Counted from the stretch's first letter, positions 53,581 to 64,000 are shown. The stretch is DNA of 64,000 bases from an uncultured Bacteroidales bacterium (GCA_947165255.1 CAMUZR010000004.1:62001-126000); one strand, 5' to 3'. The notes: generated from the letters alone by a model not told the origin. A program made the numbers and translations.

Positions 53581-54845
53581 GACTTGGGTGCATTTTTACA
53601 GTTTTTCACGCAGCGGCCTTCGGTGTTCATTTTGTGAATTTCTCCGTGATAGATTACTTCGGCCCGACCCCACTCAAAGGGTGAAGCCATGTCGAAAATT
53701 GGGTTGATGAAAAAGTCGCCTTTGGTATCGATATAGCCCCACGATCCGAGGAGCACGGGTGCAAGGCCGTCGGAGAATTGGTAGGCATTTTCGAAACTGG
53801 GGTAGATGACCGGCTGCCCCATGAGGTTGCAATAGCCGTAAAGACCGTCTTTCTCAATTAGAGCCATGCCGTCGTGGAAGATGTAGGCTTCGGAACGGTA
53901 ACCGCTGTTATCGTACTGGATGGGGAGTATGGTTTTGCCGTCGGTGTCGATGATGCCCCATTTGCCACCCAGGGCGACAGATGCCCGTCCTTGGCTGAAG
54001 AGGCTGGCGTGGTCGTATATGCAGGGTATGACCTCCTTGCCTTTTCCGTTGAGAAAGCCGTATTTGCCGTTGCGTGCCACTAGGACGAGTCCTTCGGCCT
54101 TGCCACCCAGTTCGGTGTAAATGGGCTCAGTGAGTTGCTTGAATTTGTTGTTGTACATGGCCAGCCCGTCTTCGTCGCCAGCGAAGAAAAGCCCTTCGAA
54201 CATGGAGGTGAGTATCTCGTACTTGATAGGGAATACTTCTTTGCATTTGCGGTCAATCATTCCGTAGCGGTCATAATTTTTCACCACTGCCACACCTTCG
54301 TTGAAGGGAAAGGCGTACTCGAACTGCGGCTTAATTACCATTTTGCCGTCGTGGTCGATATAGCCATAGGAAACCAGGGTGCTGTCGATGTCGACGGCTA
54401 CAACGGCGAGACCCTCGTTGAAGGAGGAGGCTGCGCGATACTGAAAGGGAATGCGCAGGGTGCCTAGGGTGTCGAAAAATCCGTATAGGCTGTCTTTGAC
54501 TGCCATTATCATACCGTCAGTTGGATAGAAAATTGCTTTATATTCGCAGGGTATGACTTGGACACCTTCGCGGTTGATGAGGCCGCAGCTGTCGTAGTCC
54601 ATATATACTTTGCAGTAGTCGCCATGGAATTTGTCTACAAACATGAACTTATTTGGGACAATGGTTGTGCCGTCTTCTCGTTTGAATCCGAAACGGTCTC
54701 CGTCTTGGGTGGTCTGTATTCCGTCGATGAAGACGAGTTCACAGCCACAGGCTTCGTCGTCAACATATTCTACTTTCTCGTCCTGAGCACTAAGGTTGGG
54801 AATGATGCCCAGAAGCAGTGTGATGAAGAAAAAGAGCCTTTTCAT
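53568..54845 (-). CDS. secreted WG-repeat protein
   Basis: A 425-residue protein with a signal peptide (1-20). It is built of about ten WG/KWG-type repeats such as YGFFDTLGTLRIPFQYRAA, YGYIDHDGKMVIKPQFEYA and WGIIDTDGKTILPIQYD. The repeats form a beta-propeller-like solenoid; the ligand is unknown. It overlaps rseC and lies 120 bases downstream of batE. Confidence 0.9.
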   Translation of the reverse strand: MKRLFFFITLLLGIIPNLSAQDEKVEYVDDEACGCELVFIDGIQTTQDGDRFGFKREDGTTIVPNKFMFVDKFHGDYCKVYMDYDSCGLINREGVQVIPCEYKAIFYPTDGMIMAVKDSLYGFFDTLGTLRIPFQYRAASSFNEGLAVVAVDIDSTLVSYGYIDHDGKMVIKPQFEYAFPFNEGVAVVKNYDRYGMIDRKCKEVFPIKYEILTSMFEGLFFAGDEDGLAMYNNKFKQLTEPIYTELGGKAEGLVLVARNGKYGFLNGKGKEVIPCIYDHASLFSQGRASVALGGKWGIIDTDGKTILPIQYDNSGYRSEAYIFHDGMALIEKDGLYGYCNLMGQPVIYPSFENAYQFSDGLAPVLLGSWGYIDTKGDFFINPIFDMASPFEWGRAEVIYHGEIHKMNTEGRCVKNCKNAPKSWRK

Positions 54846-54965
54846 GATATGTTGTTTATTGATTGTGATATATGTTTAGCACTTTGAGGAATAATCAATT
54901 TGTCCCCAAAACATTATCTTTGACACCTGAAAATACATTTTGCTGCAAAGTGGACGAAAAAAAAA

Positions 54966-55718
54966 TTAAATAATGGTGACTTCGTCAGCAGCAACCCATC
55001 CAGTATTGCCATCGGAGATGTGGATTTTGTGCCATTCTCCGAGGGTTTCGTCAATACCAACCTTGGTGCCTTCATGTAGGATGAGTTTATCTACGCTGTT
55101 CTTCTCGGGAGAACTCTTTACAACTATCATTGGAGCGGTGACGATGGCCTCGTCCCGTTGGTCGGCTCTTACACTGGAGGCGATAGCACAGGCTAGTGAA
55201 ATGATGAGAAGGATTGTCACCACTATGCAGCCTATGAGCGATCGTTTGCGCCATAGATAGTCCTGACTGAGGAAAAGAACTGCGACAAGCGTTGCCAGGA
55301 TAGCCAATAGCAGAAGCAGGATTATCCGCCAACCAGTGGGACTGAATGCAGATGTGAGGGAACGGGCCCAGTGGACGATGAAAAGCTCAGGCAGAACGGA
55401 TATTTCATCCTCAGTCTTACTGTTGGCCAATTGCAGGTTTTGACGGGCATCGCGGAAGTTGGGTTTAAGACGTAAGGCACGTTCGTAGTTGAGAATGGCT
55501 AGTCCGTATTCCTCTAGGCGATAATAGGTGTTGCCCAGGTTGTAGTAGAGCTCTGCGGAGACATAGCCGGCGTCGAGAATTGCATTGTAGGCACCCTCGG
55601 CACCGACAAAGTCTGACTTGGCATAGGCATCGTTGCCCTTCTGCATCAGTTCTTGAGGTGTTTGGGCGAACAGGCTTACGGAGCAAAATAGGGCGAGTAA
55701 GGTAAAAAACTTTTTCAT
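54966..55718 (-). CDS. batE: BatE-like TPR and SH3 protein
   Basis: A 250-residue protein with a signal peptide, TPR repeats in the first ~110 residues (AELYYNLGNTYYRLEEYGLAILNYERALRLKPN region), two hydrophobic helices (about 135-155, 165-185) and a C-terminal SH3-like domain (MIVVKSSPEKNSVDKLILHEGTKV). It closes the Bat operon, 15 bases after batD. It is probably periplasmic or membrane-bound; function in aerotolerance is known only for the whole cluster. Confidence 0.88.
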   Translation of the reverse strand: MKKFFTLLALFCSVSLFAQTPQELMQKGNDAYAKSDFVGAEGAYNAILDAGYVSAELYYNLGNTYYRLEEYGLAILNYERALRLKPNFRDARQNLQLANSKTEDEISVLPELFIVHWARSLTSAFSPTGWRIILLLLLAILATLVAVLFLSQDYLWRKRSLIGCIVVTILLIISLACAIASSVRADQRDEAIVTAPMIVVKSSPEKNSVDKLILHEGTKVGIDETLGEWHKIHISDGNTGWVAADEVTII

Positions 55719-55733
55719 TGCTGTGGGATTGGG

Positions 55734-57557
55734 TTAAATCATAACAATCATTTCGAGCGCTTCGTCGTAAATTTGCTGTTTCTTAGCAGTGGCATCGCCA
55801 GGTGCGAAACGGGCAAAGTCGACATCCTGCAGGGTTTTCATGATACGCTGTTGCTGTTCTTCGGGAACGTTCTTTTCGCGAAGGCAGTCGAGGACGGTGT
55901 CGCTGCTGAGACGTGAGAGTTCGAGATTGTATTTGTCGGCTAGGCAGCCCCAGATGGCTTTGTAGATTTCTTCGTAGAAAGTGTTGTCGTCGCCTGAGTA
56001 GAGGTGTGCGGCGGCTTTCTTGAGCCGCTTGCGGGCCTCTTTGGTGGCACGACGCAGACGGACGCCTGCTATATCCTGCTGACGTAATTGATAATTGCGG
56101 CCGAGAAGAACGGTGGCAGCTGCTCCGCCGATGATGAGTGCCATTATGGTCCAGAACCACCATTCGACACTTGATTCTTGGTCGCGTCGTTCGAAATGGG
56201 TGGAGCCTGTTTGTATGTAGTTGATGTCGCTGTTGAGTAGTTTTACGTTGCTCTTGTTGGAGGTGACATTCTTCATGGCGTTGGGGTCACCCTTGTTGAT
56301 ATGGACGGGGATGGCATCGACATGCTTGGTGACGTATCTGCCCGTGGCGGGGTCGAAGTATGCAAAGTCGAAGGCTGGTATTTCATAATCGCCTTGGTTG
56401 CGGGGGATTAGTACCCATTCGAAAGTCCGGCTGCCGCTGACTCCATTGCTGTTGCGGTTGATATGGTCGGATATTTGAGGGTCATAGACCTCAAATACTT
56501 TCGGGAAATTGATGGTTGGGGCATCGATGAGCATTAGGTTACCGCTACCGCTGATTGTGAGACGATAAGTGATGGCTTCGTTGGCACGGACTTCGCGGGT
56601 GTCGGCTTCACCCTTGGCCGAGAAAGAACCCACGGCTCCGTTAAAGCCGCTGGGAGCGTTACCAGGGAGAGACTTGACATTGACGGTGAGACTATTAGTG
56701 CTGAGGTGTTTTTCGACAGCTTGTGTGGGGTTGAAAAAGGGGTCGTCGAAGAGGTCCCAAATGGAACCAGTGCTGCGGCGTTGACGCTGGACGATGGCCA
56801 ATACATCTAGGTTAAGAGGCTCGATGGTGAGTTTGCCGCTTTCCTGTGCAAAGAGGGCTCCGCGACGAATTTCGGCTACTTGGTAGTTGCGGCCGTTGAC
56901 GGTCTCGCTATATTGGCGGACGCTCCCGTCTTTGGTGAGGTCTTCGCTCCAGAAGCCTTTGTTGCCAGGGAGTTTATCAATCTGATATTGGCTAAGCGAC
57001 ACTTGAGTGTATATTTTGTAAGTGATGATGACTTGCTCGCCTTGGTATGGATTGTTTTTGCTGAGGCTGGCTCGTGCAAACAGCTGCTTACTGTCGATAT
57101 TACCCGATGTGGCAGGTTGAGTGGCGGCTTGTTGCTGGCGTGAGTAGCCATAGCCTCCTTGCTGTTGCTGTGGTTGGGCCTGTTGGTTACCTTTCTCCAC
57201 AATAATAGTGAAGCCTGGACAGGTCACTTTTTTCCCGTCGACGGTGCAACTCGCTCCACCTATTGAGAAAGTGCCTTCAACGTCTGCTTGAAGTATATAG
57301 GTGAATCCGAAGGTGGTTGACCGGCTGGTCTTGCCGTTGATGATGGACATGCTAGTACTTTGCGAGGTCATAGGGCCAGAAAGTACCGAAAGCCCTTTGA
57401 AAGAAGGCCCACGGAAGTCGGTGGCCCGATCGTTAACCTCGTAGCGGACTTCGAATCGACGCCCCAAATCGACACGTCCAGGTGCTCTGACGGTGAGCTC
57501 CTGTGCGGTGGTGGAAAGTGTCAATAGTAGAAATAATAAATGTATATACCTTTTCAT
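55734..57557 (-). CDS. batD: BatD-like protein
   Basis: A 607-residue protein. The start at 57557 (MKRYIHLLF) is chosen over an upstream in-frame ATG because it gives a signal peptide and does not overlap batC. The body is a beta-sandwich-rich periplasmic region (LTVRAPGRVDLGRRFEVRYEVND, FTIIVEKGN) with a Gln-rich stretch near 135. A hydrophobic helix lies about 452-472, then a cytoplasmic tail with Arg-rich and TPR-like helices. It matches BatD of the Bat operon. Confidence 0.88.
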   Translation of the reverse strand: MKRYIHLLFLLLTLSTTAQELTVRAPGRVDLGRRFEVRYEVNDRATDFRGPSFKGLSVLSGPMTSQSTSMSIINGKTSRSTTFGFTYILQADVEGTFSIGGASCTVDGKKVTCPGFTIIVEKGNQQAQPQQQQGGYGYSRQQQAATQPATSGNIDSKQLFARASLSKNNPYQGEQVIITYKIYTQVSLSQYQIDKLPGNKGFWSEDLTKDGSVRQYSETVNGRNYQVAEIRRGALFAQESGKLTIEPLNLDVLAIVQRQRRSTGSIWDLFDDPFFNPTQAVEKHLSTNSLTVNVKSLPGNAPSGFNGAVGSFSAKGEADTREVRANEAITYRLTISGSGNLMLIDAPTINFPKVFEVYDPQISDHINRNSNGVSGSRTFEWVLIPRNQGDYEIPAFDFAYFDPATGRYVTKHVDAIPVHINKGDPNAMKNVTSNKSNVKLLNSDINYIQTGSTHFERRDQESSVEWWFWTIMALIIGGAAATVLLGRNYQLRQQDIAGVRLRRATKEARKRLKKAAAHLYSGDDNTFYEEIYKAIWGCLADKYNLELSRLSSDTVLDCLREKNVPEEQQQRIMKTLQDVDFARFAPGDATAKKQQIYDEALEMIVMI

Positions 57558-57570
57558 AATCGCTTGTCTG

Positions 57571-58401
57571 TTACCAGTCTTTTTCAATCTTGTTGGAGGA
57601 GGCAGCCTCAACGTGTTTGGCATTTTCCTTCATGGTGTTTTTTTCATTATTCTTTACGGCTTCCAAGAGTCTCTCAGCATCTTTTTTCTTTTGTTGCTGC
57701 TGTTGTTGCTGACGTTTTTGCTGTTTCCTGTCTTTCTTGTTTTGTGGTTGGTTCTGTTGGTTTTGCTGACCTTTCTGATCCTTTTGGTCGTTTTGTTCCT
57801 GCTGGTCTTTCTGCTGGTTTTGTCCGTTATTGCCTTGCTGGTCTTTGTTGTCTTTGTTTTGGTCTTGGTTCTGGTTGTCCTTGCCGCCTCCCTGTTGCTG
57901 TTGCTGCTGTTGGGCTTGCTGGAGCAGTTTCTTAGCATAGGAGAGATTATAGCGGGTGTCGTCGTTCTTAGGATCCAGTTTCAAGGCTTCTTGGTAGTCG
58001 TTAACGGCTTGCTGGAATTGCTGCATTCCTTCGGCTCGTTTTTCCTTGCCAAGTCCGTTTTTGAGATTGCAGTTGCCCCGGTTGTGCAAAATCTTGCTGC
58101 GGGTCTTTGCGTTAAGGTCGGGCGTGGAAAGTGCTTGCTCGTAGTGGCTGGCAGCCTCGTCGTATTTTTTTTGCCTGTAGAGGGTGTTGCCTAGGTTGTA
58201 GTGGGCACGGTAGGCAGTGCTGTCGTCGTGGAGGGCACGGCGGTAGTTAATCTCGGCTTTGTCGAAGTGTTCCTGCTTGTACTCCTTGTTGCCTTTTCGA
58301 GTTTCCTTGCGGGCGGTGCTGCTTTGTGCATTGGCCACCTGAGCCATAGAGATACAGAGGAGCAATAGTAGGGTGGTTGAGATATGTATGTTATTTTTCA
58401 T
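57571..58401 (-). CDS. batC: BatC-like TPR protein with a Gln/Asn-rich tail
   Basis: A 276-residue protein with a signal peptide, three TPR units (about 35-165) and a low-complexity tail (about 166-250) dominated by Gln, Asn, Asp and Lys. Its start overlaps batB by 11 bases. The low-complexity tail gives large spurious frames on the opposite strand. Confidence 0.88.
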   Translation of the reverse strand: MKNNIHISTTLLLLLCISMAQVANAQSSTARKETRKGNKEYKQEHFDKAEINYRRALHDDSTAYRAHYNLGNTLYRQKKYDEAASHYEQALSTPDLNAKTRSKILHNRGNCNLKNGLGKEKRAEGMQQFQQAVNDYQEALKLDPKNDDTRYNLSYAKKLLQQAQQQQQQQGGGKDNQNQDQNKDNKDQQGNNGQNQQKDQQEQNDQKDQKGQQNQQNQPQNKKDRKQQKRQQQQQQQKKKDAERLLEAVKNNEKNTMKENAKHVEAASSNKIEKDW

Positions 58402-59452
58402 TTTTTTGAATCAGGATTTTGTCTAGGTTGACTTTTTTGTTTCGACGTTCAAAAATGAACAACTCGGCCAACAGGCAGATGAGAGCGGCCACGAGGGGAT
58501 ATTGGTAGCGGCTTTCGTATTCACTGAACATGGCTTCGCCATAAGAGTCTTTCTCCATTCCTTCTATCATTTTGACTATCTCTTCTACATTGGAGTTGTT
58601 GTTGGCACGGACGTAGACGCCCTTACCTGCATTAGCAATGGATGTGAGGGTGGCTTCGTCAAGATGTGTAGTGACGGTGTTACCGTTTCGGTCGCGTTTA
58701 TAGCCTACGCGTTGGTTGCCACGATATTCAGGTATAGGAGTGCCGGAGGTAAGGCCCATACCGATGGTGCATACGCGCACTCCTTCGGAGGCTGCCTTGC
58801 GGGCGGCCGCTTCCGCGTCGTCTTCGAAATTTTCGCCGTCGGAAATTACAATAATTGCGCGGCCTTGGTTCTTCACCCATTCGCGGTCAGGGTCATCGTA
58901 GCCAAAGGATTGCATGGCCTTTTCAATGGCATCGCCAATGGCGGTACCTTGGGCACTAATGAGGGAGCAGTCAATCTGGTCGAGAAATAGTTTGACGGCG
59001 CTGTAATCGCTCGTGAGTGGCATTTGGATATAGCTGCTTCCAGCGAAAACCACTAACGAAATACGGTCGCTGCCAAGGGAATTGAGCAGGTTGTTGACAA
59101 TGCGTTTGCTTCGTTCAAGACGGTTGGGCTGTATGTCTTCTGCCATCATACTGTTAGAGACATCGAGGCATATTGCCAAATCGCTTCCCATCCGTTCGCC
59201 TTTGACCATTTTGCTGCCTTCCTGAGGATTGGCGAGCGCTATGATAAGGAAAGCGGCTCCCAGCATGATGAGTCCAAATTTTGTATGAGGACGCCAGCGG
59301 GAAGCGTCGGGGATTAATCGTCCGAACATGTTGCGGTCAGCAAATTGTTCAAGCCGTTTTAAGTTGCGGTGCTGCAGCCAGATCCACACGCCCACTCCTA
59401 TGGGGATGATGAGTAGGAACCAAAGTATTGCGGGATGTTCGAAATGAATCAT
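58391..59452 (-). CDS. batB: BatB-like VWA membrane protein
   Basis: A 353-residue protein with hydrophobic segments at the start (about 6-25, 55-75) and end (about 318-336), and a VWA domain between. The MIDAS motif is CLDVSNSM (DxSxS) with the later Thr/Asp ligands (GTAIGD, ISDGENFEDD). The gene overlaps batC. Confidence 0.92.
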   Translation of the reverse strand: MIHFEHPAILWFLLIIPIGVGVWIWLQHRNLKRLEQFADRNMFGRLIPDASRWRPHTKFGLIMLGAAFLIIALANPQEGSKMVKGERMGSDLAICLDVSNSMMAEDIQPNRLERSKRIVNNLLNSLGSDRISLVVFAGSSYIQMPLTSDYSAVKLFLDQIDCSLISAQGTAIGDAIEKAMQSFGYDDPDREWVKNQGRAIIVISDGENFEDDAEAAARKAASEGVRVCTIGMGLTSGTPIPEYRGNQRVGYKRDRNGNTVTTHLDEATLTSIANAGKGVYVRANNNSNVEEIVKMIEGMEKDSYGEAMFSEYESRYQYPLVAALICLLAELFIFERRNKKVNLDKILIQKNEK

Positions 59453-59496
59453 TTGTTTTGTTGTTGATTATTCTTAGCTGTCTAAAGTAATAATAA

Positions 59497-60495
59497 TTAA
59501 GGAGTGGAACGGTAATAAAAGAGACCGAGGAGGATTTCCAAGAGAAGGGCGATGCTGGCAAGAATGAGCCATCCCATGAATTGGTCTTTTGTCTGGGCGT
59601 ATTTGGTGACATCTATTTTGCTCTTCTCCATTGCATCAATTTGTTTAAATATGCTCTCAAGGGATTTCTTGTTAGTGGCTCGGAAATATTGCCCGTCGTT
59701 GGTCGACTCGGCCATTTGTGTGAGCAATTGCTCGTCCAGCTCCACGGGTACGTTTTGGTAGTGGACACGGCCGAATTGGTCGCGGAAGGGATAGGGTGCC
59801 ATGCCGTGGGTGCCGCAGCCAATAGTATAGAGACGGATGTTGTAGAGAGCGGCTATTTCGGCAGCACTCAACGGGTCTACTGCGCCCTGGTTGTTTATAC
59901 CGTCGGTGAGCAGAATGATGACCTTGCTTTTGGCCTCGCTGTCTTTAATTCGGTTGATGGCAGTTGCAAGGCCGTCGCCAAGTGCTGTGCCGTCCTTAAT
60001 CATTCCGCTCTTGACATCTTTAAGCTGGTTAAGTAGCACCGGATGGTCTATGGTGAGTGGCACTTGAGTGAAAGCCTCGCCTGAGAAAACTACTAGACCC
60101 ATTCGGTCGTTTTTGCGCCCCTCTATAAAGTCCGAAGCCACTTTCTTTGCGGCTTCAAGTCGGTTGGGTTTGAAGTCTTCTGCCAACATACTGCCGCTTA
60201 CGTCCATGGCAAGTACTATGTCGATGCCTTCGACCTTCATTTCCTGTCGGCTAAGCATGGTCTGTGGGCGGGCTAATGCAATGATAAGCGCACATACGGC
60301 TACCATGCGCAAAGTAAAGAGTAGGGGATAGGTGCGCTGCCGAAAGGTCTTTCGGATACCTTTAAAGAAGGCAATGTTGGAAAACTGCAAGGCTGGTTTT
60401 TGCTTGCGGTAACGAAAGACATACCATACCACCATCAGTGGGATGATGAGTAGCAGCAGTAGCAGGTAGGGATGGGCAAAAGTGATGTGGTTCAT
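59497..60495 (-). CDS. batA: BatA-like VWA membrane protein
   Basis: A 332-residue protein with the same layout as BatB. The MIDAS motif is AMDVSGSM, followed by GTALGDGLA and LLTDGINN. Hydrophobic segments lie at about 8-25, 55-75 and 305-325. It shares a 4-base overlap (ATGA) with the gene upstream. Confidence 0.92.
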   Translation of the reverse strand: MNHITFAHPYLLLLLLIIPLMVVWYVFRYRKQKPALQFSNIAFFKGIRKTFRQRTYPLLFTLRMVAVCALIIALARPQTMLSRQEMKVEGIDIVLAMDVSGSMLAEDFKPNRLEAAKKVASDFIEGRKNDRMGLVVFSGEAFTQVPLTIDHPVLLNQLKDVKSGMIKDGTALGDGLATAINRIKDSEAKSKVIILLTDGINNQGAVDPLSAAEIAALYNIRLYTIGCGTHGMAPYPFRDQFGRVHYQNVPVELDEQLLTQMAESTNDGQYFRATNKKSLESIFKQIDAMEKSKIDVTKYAQTKDQFMGWLILASIALLLEILLGLFYYRSTP

Positions 60496-61415
60496 TGTTG
60501 AGTGTTAGGGGTTTGAGGGTCGGTACTATCTGTTTGGGCATTCTCAGTGGGGGCAGGTTTGGGTGCTATGGCCTTGACAAAATCAACAGTCTGTGACATG
60601 GAAAGGTCATGCTGATAGGGAAGTGGCTCCGATTTGGCAAATTTTACCATGTCGGCGGTCTGTAAAATTTGGCGTAATTGCCCGTAAGCCTCTTCTTTGT
60701 ATGCAGGGCAGTTGTGGAAGGCATCAAGGGTTTGGTCTGATGTCATTTCGGTGGACTGAATGTGATATGTTTCTTCCAGATAGTTTCGTACTATATCGGT
60801 CAGTTCTGTATGGTATTCTTTCGCTTTGCCCTGTTGCCACAGCTGTTTCTGCCTAAGGACTTCTAAGGCGTTGAGTGCTCTAGTGTCGGGAGGCAGTGGC
60901 GGCTCCTGCGGAATGGTAATGAGGGGTTTGTGGCTTTTTATGCGGTAAACAACATAAATGGCTGCAGCAATGATGGCCAGTATGGCCAAAATGATGCCCA
61001 CCACTTTGGCAATTTCACCGAATGTATAGGGCTGTCTTAGGATGTCCGAAATGTCTTTTATGTTAGTAGAAGTAGTGTCCACTCCTGCCACGTCTCTCAC
61101 CGTCAGTAGTAATGAGTCTGCCCCGATGTGGTACCAGTGCTCTCCTTCTTCGAAGCTTGTGATGGTCGTGTGAAGGGATCCATCTGTAGAATCAATCCAT
61201 TGCCTAACGGCTACAATATCGTTGTTAGTAAGGTCTTCAAGGGTTGGAAATAGGGTGGACGGTTCGATCGTGAGAACCGCCTGGTCACCGATGAGGAACG
61301 AAGTGCTGTCCAATTTGTATTTATAATGGGGCAGCGTGACGGTAGTGGCGGTGTCCTGGGCTTGGGCTACAAGACTCGATAGTAGGAATAGGGTTGCTGT
61401 AAGATAACGTTTCAT
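60492..61415 (-). CDS. DUF4381-like membrane protein of the Bat operon
   Basis: A 307-residue protein with a signal-like start, an extracytoplasmic region (about 20-135), one hydrophobic helix (about 138-162) and a cytoplasmic helical part (about 180-290, LWQQGKAKEYHTELTDIVRNYLEETYHIQSTEM). This is the usual protein between the DUF58 and batA genes. Function unknown. Confidence 0.8.
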   Translation of the reverse strand: MKRYLTATLFLLSSLVAQAQDTATTVTLPHYKYKLDSTSFLIGDQAVLTIEPSTLFPTLEDLTNNDIVAVRQWIDSTDGSLHTTITSFEEGEHWYHIGADSLLLTVRDVAGVDTTSTNIKDISDILRQPYTFGEIAKVVGIILAILAIIAAAIYVVYRIKSHKPLITIPQEPPLPPDTRALNALEVLRQKQLWQQGKAKEYHTELTDIVRNYLEETYHIQSTEMTSDQTLDAFHNCPAYKEEAYGQLRQILQTADMVKFAKSEPLPYQHDLSMSQTVDFVKAIAPKPAPTENAQTDSTDPQTPNTQQ

Positions 61416-61438
61416 AAAAAATGCTATGTTTAGAGTCG

Positions 61439-62329
61439 TCAGGCACTGCGGCGGTCAAATAGTTTTTTCAATTCTTTCACGTAGTCTTCGCCTGTGTAGA
61501 GGACAGTGCTGTCGATGCCGTATTTATTCAGCGTCTCATCCAATTGTGCCACATGGGTAGCATAGCGGTTTGCAAAAGCCTGTCGGATAGAGGTATCGGC
61601 AGTGTCAATCCAGATGGTCTCAGCCGTCTCGGGGTCGTAAAATTTGGTAAGTCCGAGGTCGGGCAAGTGGGCCTCTTTCTCATCGGCAATGCGTATGGAT
61701 ATGAGGTCGTGCTTGTGGGAGGCAATCTTGAGGGCGTCGGAGTAGCCTTCGTCATAGAAGTCGCTCAGGAGGAAGGCGGTGCAACGTTTTTTTATTACAT
61801 TAGTGAAATAGCGTAAGCCCTCGGCAAGGTCTGTTCCATTACTTGAGGGGCGGAAGGTAATCAGCTCGCGAATGATGCGCAAAATGTGGCTGCTGCCTTT
61901 TTTGGGAGGGATGAATTTCTCAATCTTGTCGCTGAAAAGTATCACCCCCACTTTGTCGTTGTTCTGAATAGCACTGAAGGCTAACGTTGCGGCCACTTCT
62001 GCCACCAACTCTTCTTTGAATTGGTGATGGGTTCCGAATCGGTTAGAACCGCTCACGTCAACCAGAAGCATCACTGTGAGCTCTCGCTCCTCTTCAAAGA
62101 CTTTCACATAAGGATGGTTCAGGCGCGCAGTAACGTTCCAGTCGATGTTGCGCACGTCGTCGCCATACTGATACTCACGCACTTCGCTAAAGGCCATGCC
62201 GCGTCCTTTAAAGGCACTATGATACTCTCCTGAGAAAAGTTGGCGCGACAATCCCTTGGCCTTTATTTCTATCTTGCGAACTTTTTTTAATATGTCGTTG
62301 TTCTGTTGTTCCATAGTTAGCATCCTCAT
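61439..62329 (-). CDS. DUF58 (VWA-like) protein
   Basis: A 296-residue protein of the DUF58 family. KGRGMAFSEVREYQYGDDVRNIDWNVTAR is the family signature (given here in pieces: SEVREYQYGDDVR then IDWNVTAR), and LLVDVSGSNRFG is the MIDAS-like site. It partners the MoxR ATPase upstream. Met6 (62314) is an alternative start. Confidence 0.93.
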   Translation of the reverse strand: MRMLTMEQQNNDILKKVRKIEIKAKGLSRQLFSGEYHSAFKGRGMAFSEVREYQYGDDVRNIDWNVTARLNHPYVKVFEEERELTVMLLVDVSGSNRFGTHHQFKEELVAEVAATLAFSAIQNNDKVGVILFSDKIEKFIPPKKGSSHILRIIRELITFRPSSNGTDLAEGLRYFTNVIKKRCTAFLLSDFYDEGYSDALKIASHKHDLISIRIADEKEAHLPDLGLTKFYDPETAETIWIDTADTSIRQAFANRYATHVAQLDETLNKYGIDSTVLYTGEDYVKELKKLFDRRSA

Positions 62330-62348
62330 TAAGTCTTCTCAAATCTCA

Positions 62349-63347
<999 letters not shown>

Positions 63348-63478
63348 ATATTAAAATATTGTTTAGTTTTACTTTTGCAATTAATTCTCGACTATAACGC
63401 AACGATTTTTTCTTTATTGCCAAATTATTATTTTTTTTCTTTTTTTATGAGCAATAGGCGTAATTTAAAAAAAAAGCG

Positions 63479-63486
63479 TATCTTTG
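63479..63486 (+). promoter_or_regulatory. -7 promoter element (TATCTTTG) of the secreted propeller gene
   Basis: Exact TAnnTTTG match 53 bases upstream of the ATG at 63540. No -33 TTG is clear. Confidence 0.5.
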
Positions 63487-63539
63487 CTAATTAAAATATG
63501 TAAATGAAAATTAAATATCTAATTAAATATTAATATCTT

Positions 63540-64000
63540 ATGAAAAGTAGAAAAGTACTTCTCGGCTTGTTTGTGGGTCTTACCATGTGCTTAGCCGGCA
63601 CTGCTACTGCCCAAAACGCTAATTACCAAAACAACAAACTTGTTGAAATCGGTCCTGACAATATCGGTGGCCGTGTCACTTCTCTTGTCGTCTTCGGAGG
63701 CTCTTCTGACGCAGCGACCACTCTTTATGCTGGCGCCGCTTCTGGCGGTCTCTACACTCGCTCTGGCGTCGATCAGGCTATATGGGAATACCTCCCCTGC
63801 TACGTCGATGGCGAGGAGCTTACCCTGCCCATTAGCAAAATGATCAAACTCAACGAAAACACAATGCTCATTGCTACCGGCGAAAGCTACTATGGAAAAG
63901 GCAACAAGGTAAATAAAATGGCTGCTATGGGTCGCGGTATCTTCCTTTTCAACACCGAGGAAAAAACCTTCACCCGTGTAGCTAACACTAACCCCGGCAT
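63540..64000 (+). CDS. secreted sortilin-like beta-propeller protein (5' part)
   Basis: The first 153 codons are present and the gene continues off the right edge. It has a signal peptide ending TATAQ. EIGPDNIGGRVTSLVV and TLYAGAASGGLY are typical of the repeated blades in sortilin/VPS10-like (BNR) secreted proteins of Bacteroidetes, many of which end in a T9SS sorting domain; the end here is not visible. Codon use is rich in C-ending codons, as in the M16 gene. Confidence 0.8.
   Translation, partial: MKSRKVLLGLFVGLTMCLAGTATAQNANYQNNKLVEIGPDNIGGRVTSLVVFGGSSDAATTLYAGAASGGLYTRSGVDQAIWEYLPCYVDGEELTLPISKMIKLNENTMLIATGESYYGKGNKVNKMAAMGRGIFLFNTEEKTFTRVANTNPG

Noticed and set aside
57493..58194. 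A 233-codon, Leu/Val-rich open frame opposite batC
   Set aside because: It arises from the Gln-rich repeat of batC read in reverse, which gives Leu-rich codons; no true membrane protein is supported.

Overview
The window looks like chromosome from an anaerobic member of the Bacteroidales. The evidence is recurrent TAnnTTTG-type promoter elements, type IX secretion (T9SS) sorting domains, a gingipain-like C25 protease, a complete MoxR/Bat aerotolerance cluster, families typical of the phylum (DUF4293, BT_3928-like DoxX, DUF1599, small DUF2975/HTH pair), and a HydE-type [FeFe]-hydrogenase maturase. I cannot name a genus. No rRNA, tRNA, CRISPR array or complete insertion sequence was seen.

Layout. 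0-8 kb: a partial metallophosphoesterase, a lipoprotein, an undecaprenyl-phosphate sugar transferase, an FKBP-type lipoprotein, a short-form arginine decarboxylase, and two tandem GT2 glycosyltransferases that share an identical N-terminal half. 8-19.7 kb: a long minus-strand run of housekeeping genes (DUF1599, DoxX-like, DUF4293, tsaE, rsfS, ftsH, cdsA, psd, an RluA-type pseudouridine synthase) ending in the gingipain-like protease. 19.8-25.7 kb: plus-strand folP, c-di-AMP synthase, a DUF2975/HTH pair and an M16 protease. 25.9-31 kb: a lone GT2 gene, then a GH20-like lipoprotein, hydE and an EamA transporter in one operon. 31.6-38.8 kb: a flippase, a compact operon of three paralogous cysteine-rich lipoproteins with a DoxX/MauE-thioredoxin membrane protein, an O-methyltransferase and ftsK. 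38.9-44 kb: a macro-like protein, a caspase-like secreted protein, membrane proteins and a HEAT-like protein. 44.2-52.4 kb: an RHS polymorphic-toxin-like island. 52.6-63.3 kb: a small unknown gene, an RseC-like protein, a WG-repeat protein and the Bat operon (moxR to batE). The window ends in a secreted sortilin-like beta-propeller gene.

The strongest candidates for undescribed biology are: (a) the cysteine-rich lipoprotein / DoxX-thioredoxin operon at 33.1-34.8 kb; (b) the RHS island, with an HExxH C-terminal domain, an adjacent lipoprotein, a displaced RHS tip, a split-off T9SS sorting-domain partner and inverted repeats near its borders; (c) a GH20 protein whose catalytic Asp-Glu pair is Asp-Asn and which has lost other active-site residues; (d) the two glycosyltransferases with identical catalytic halves and different C-terminal halves. 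All functions are inferred from sequence reading; no database search was run.
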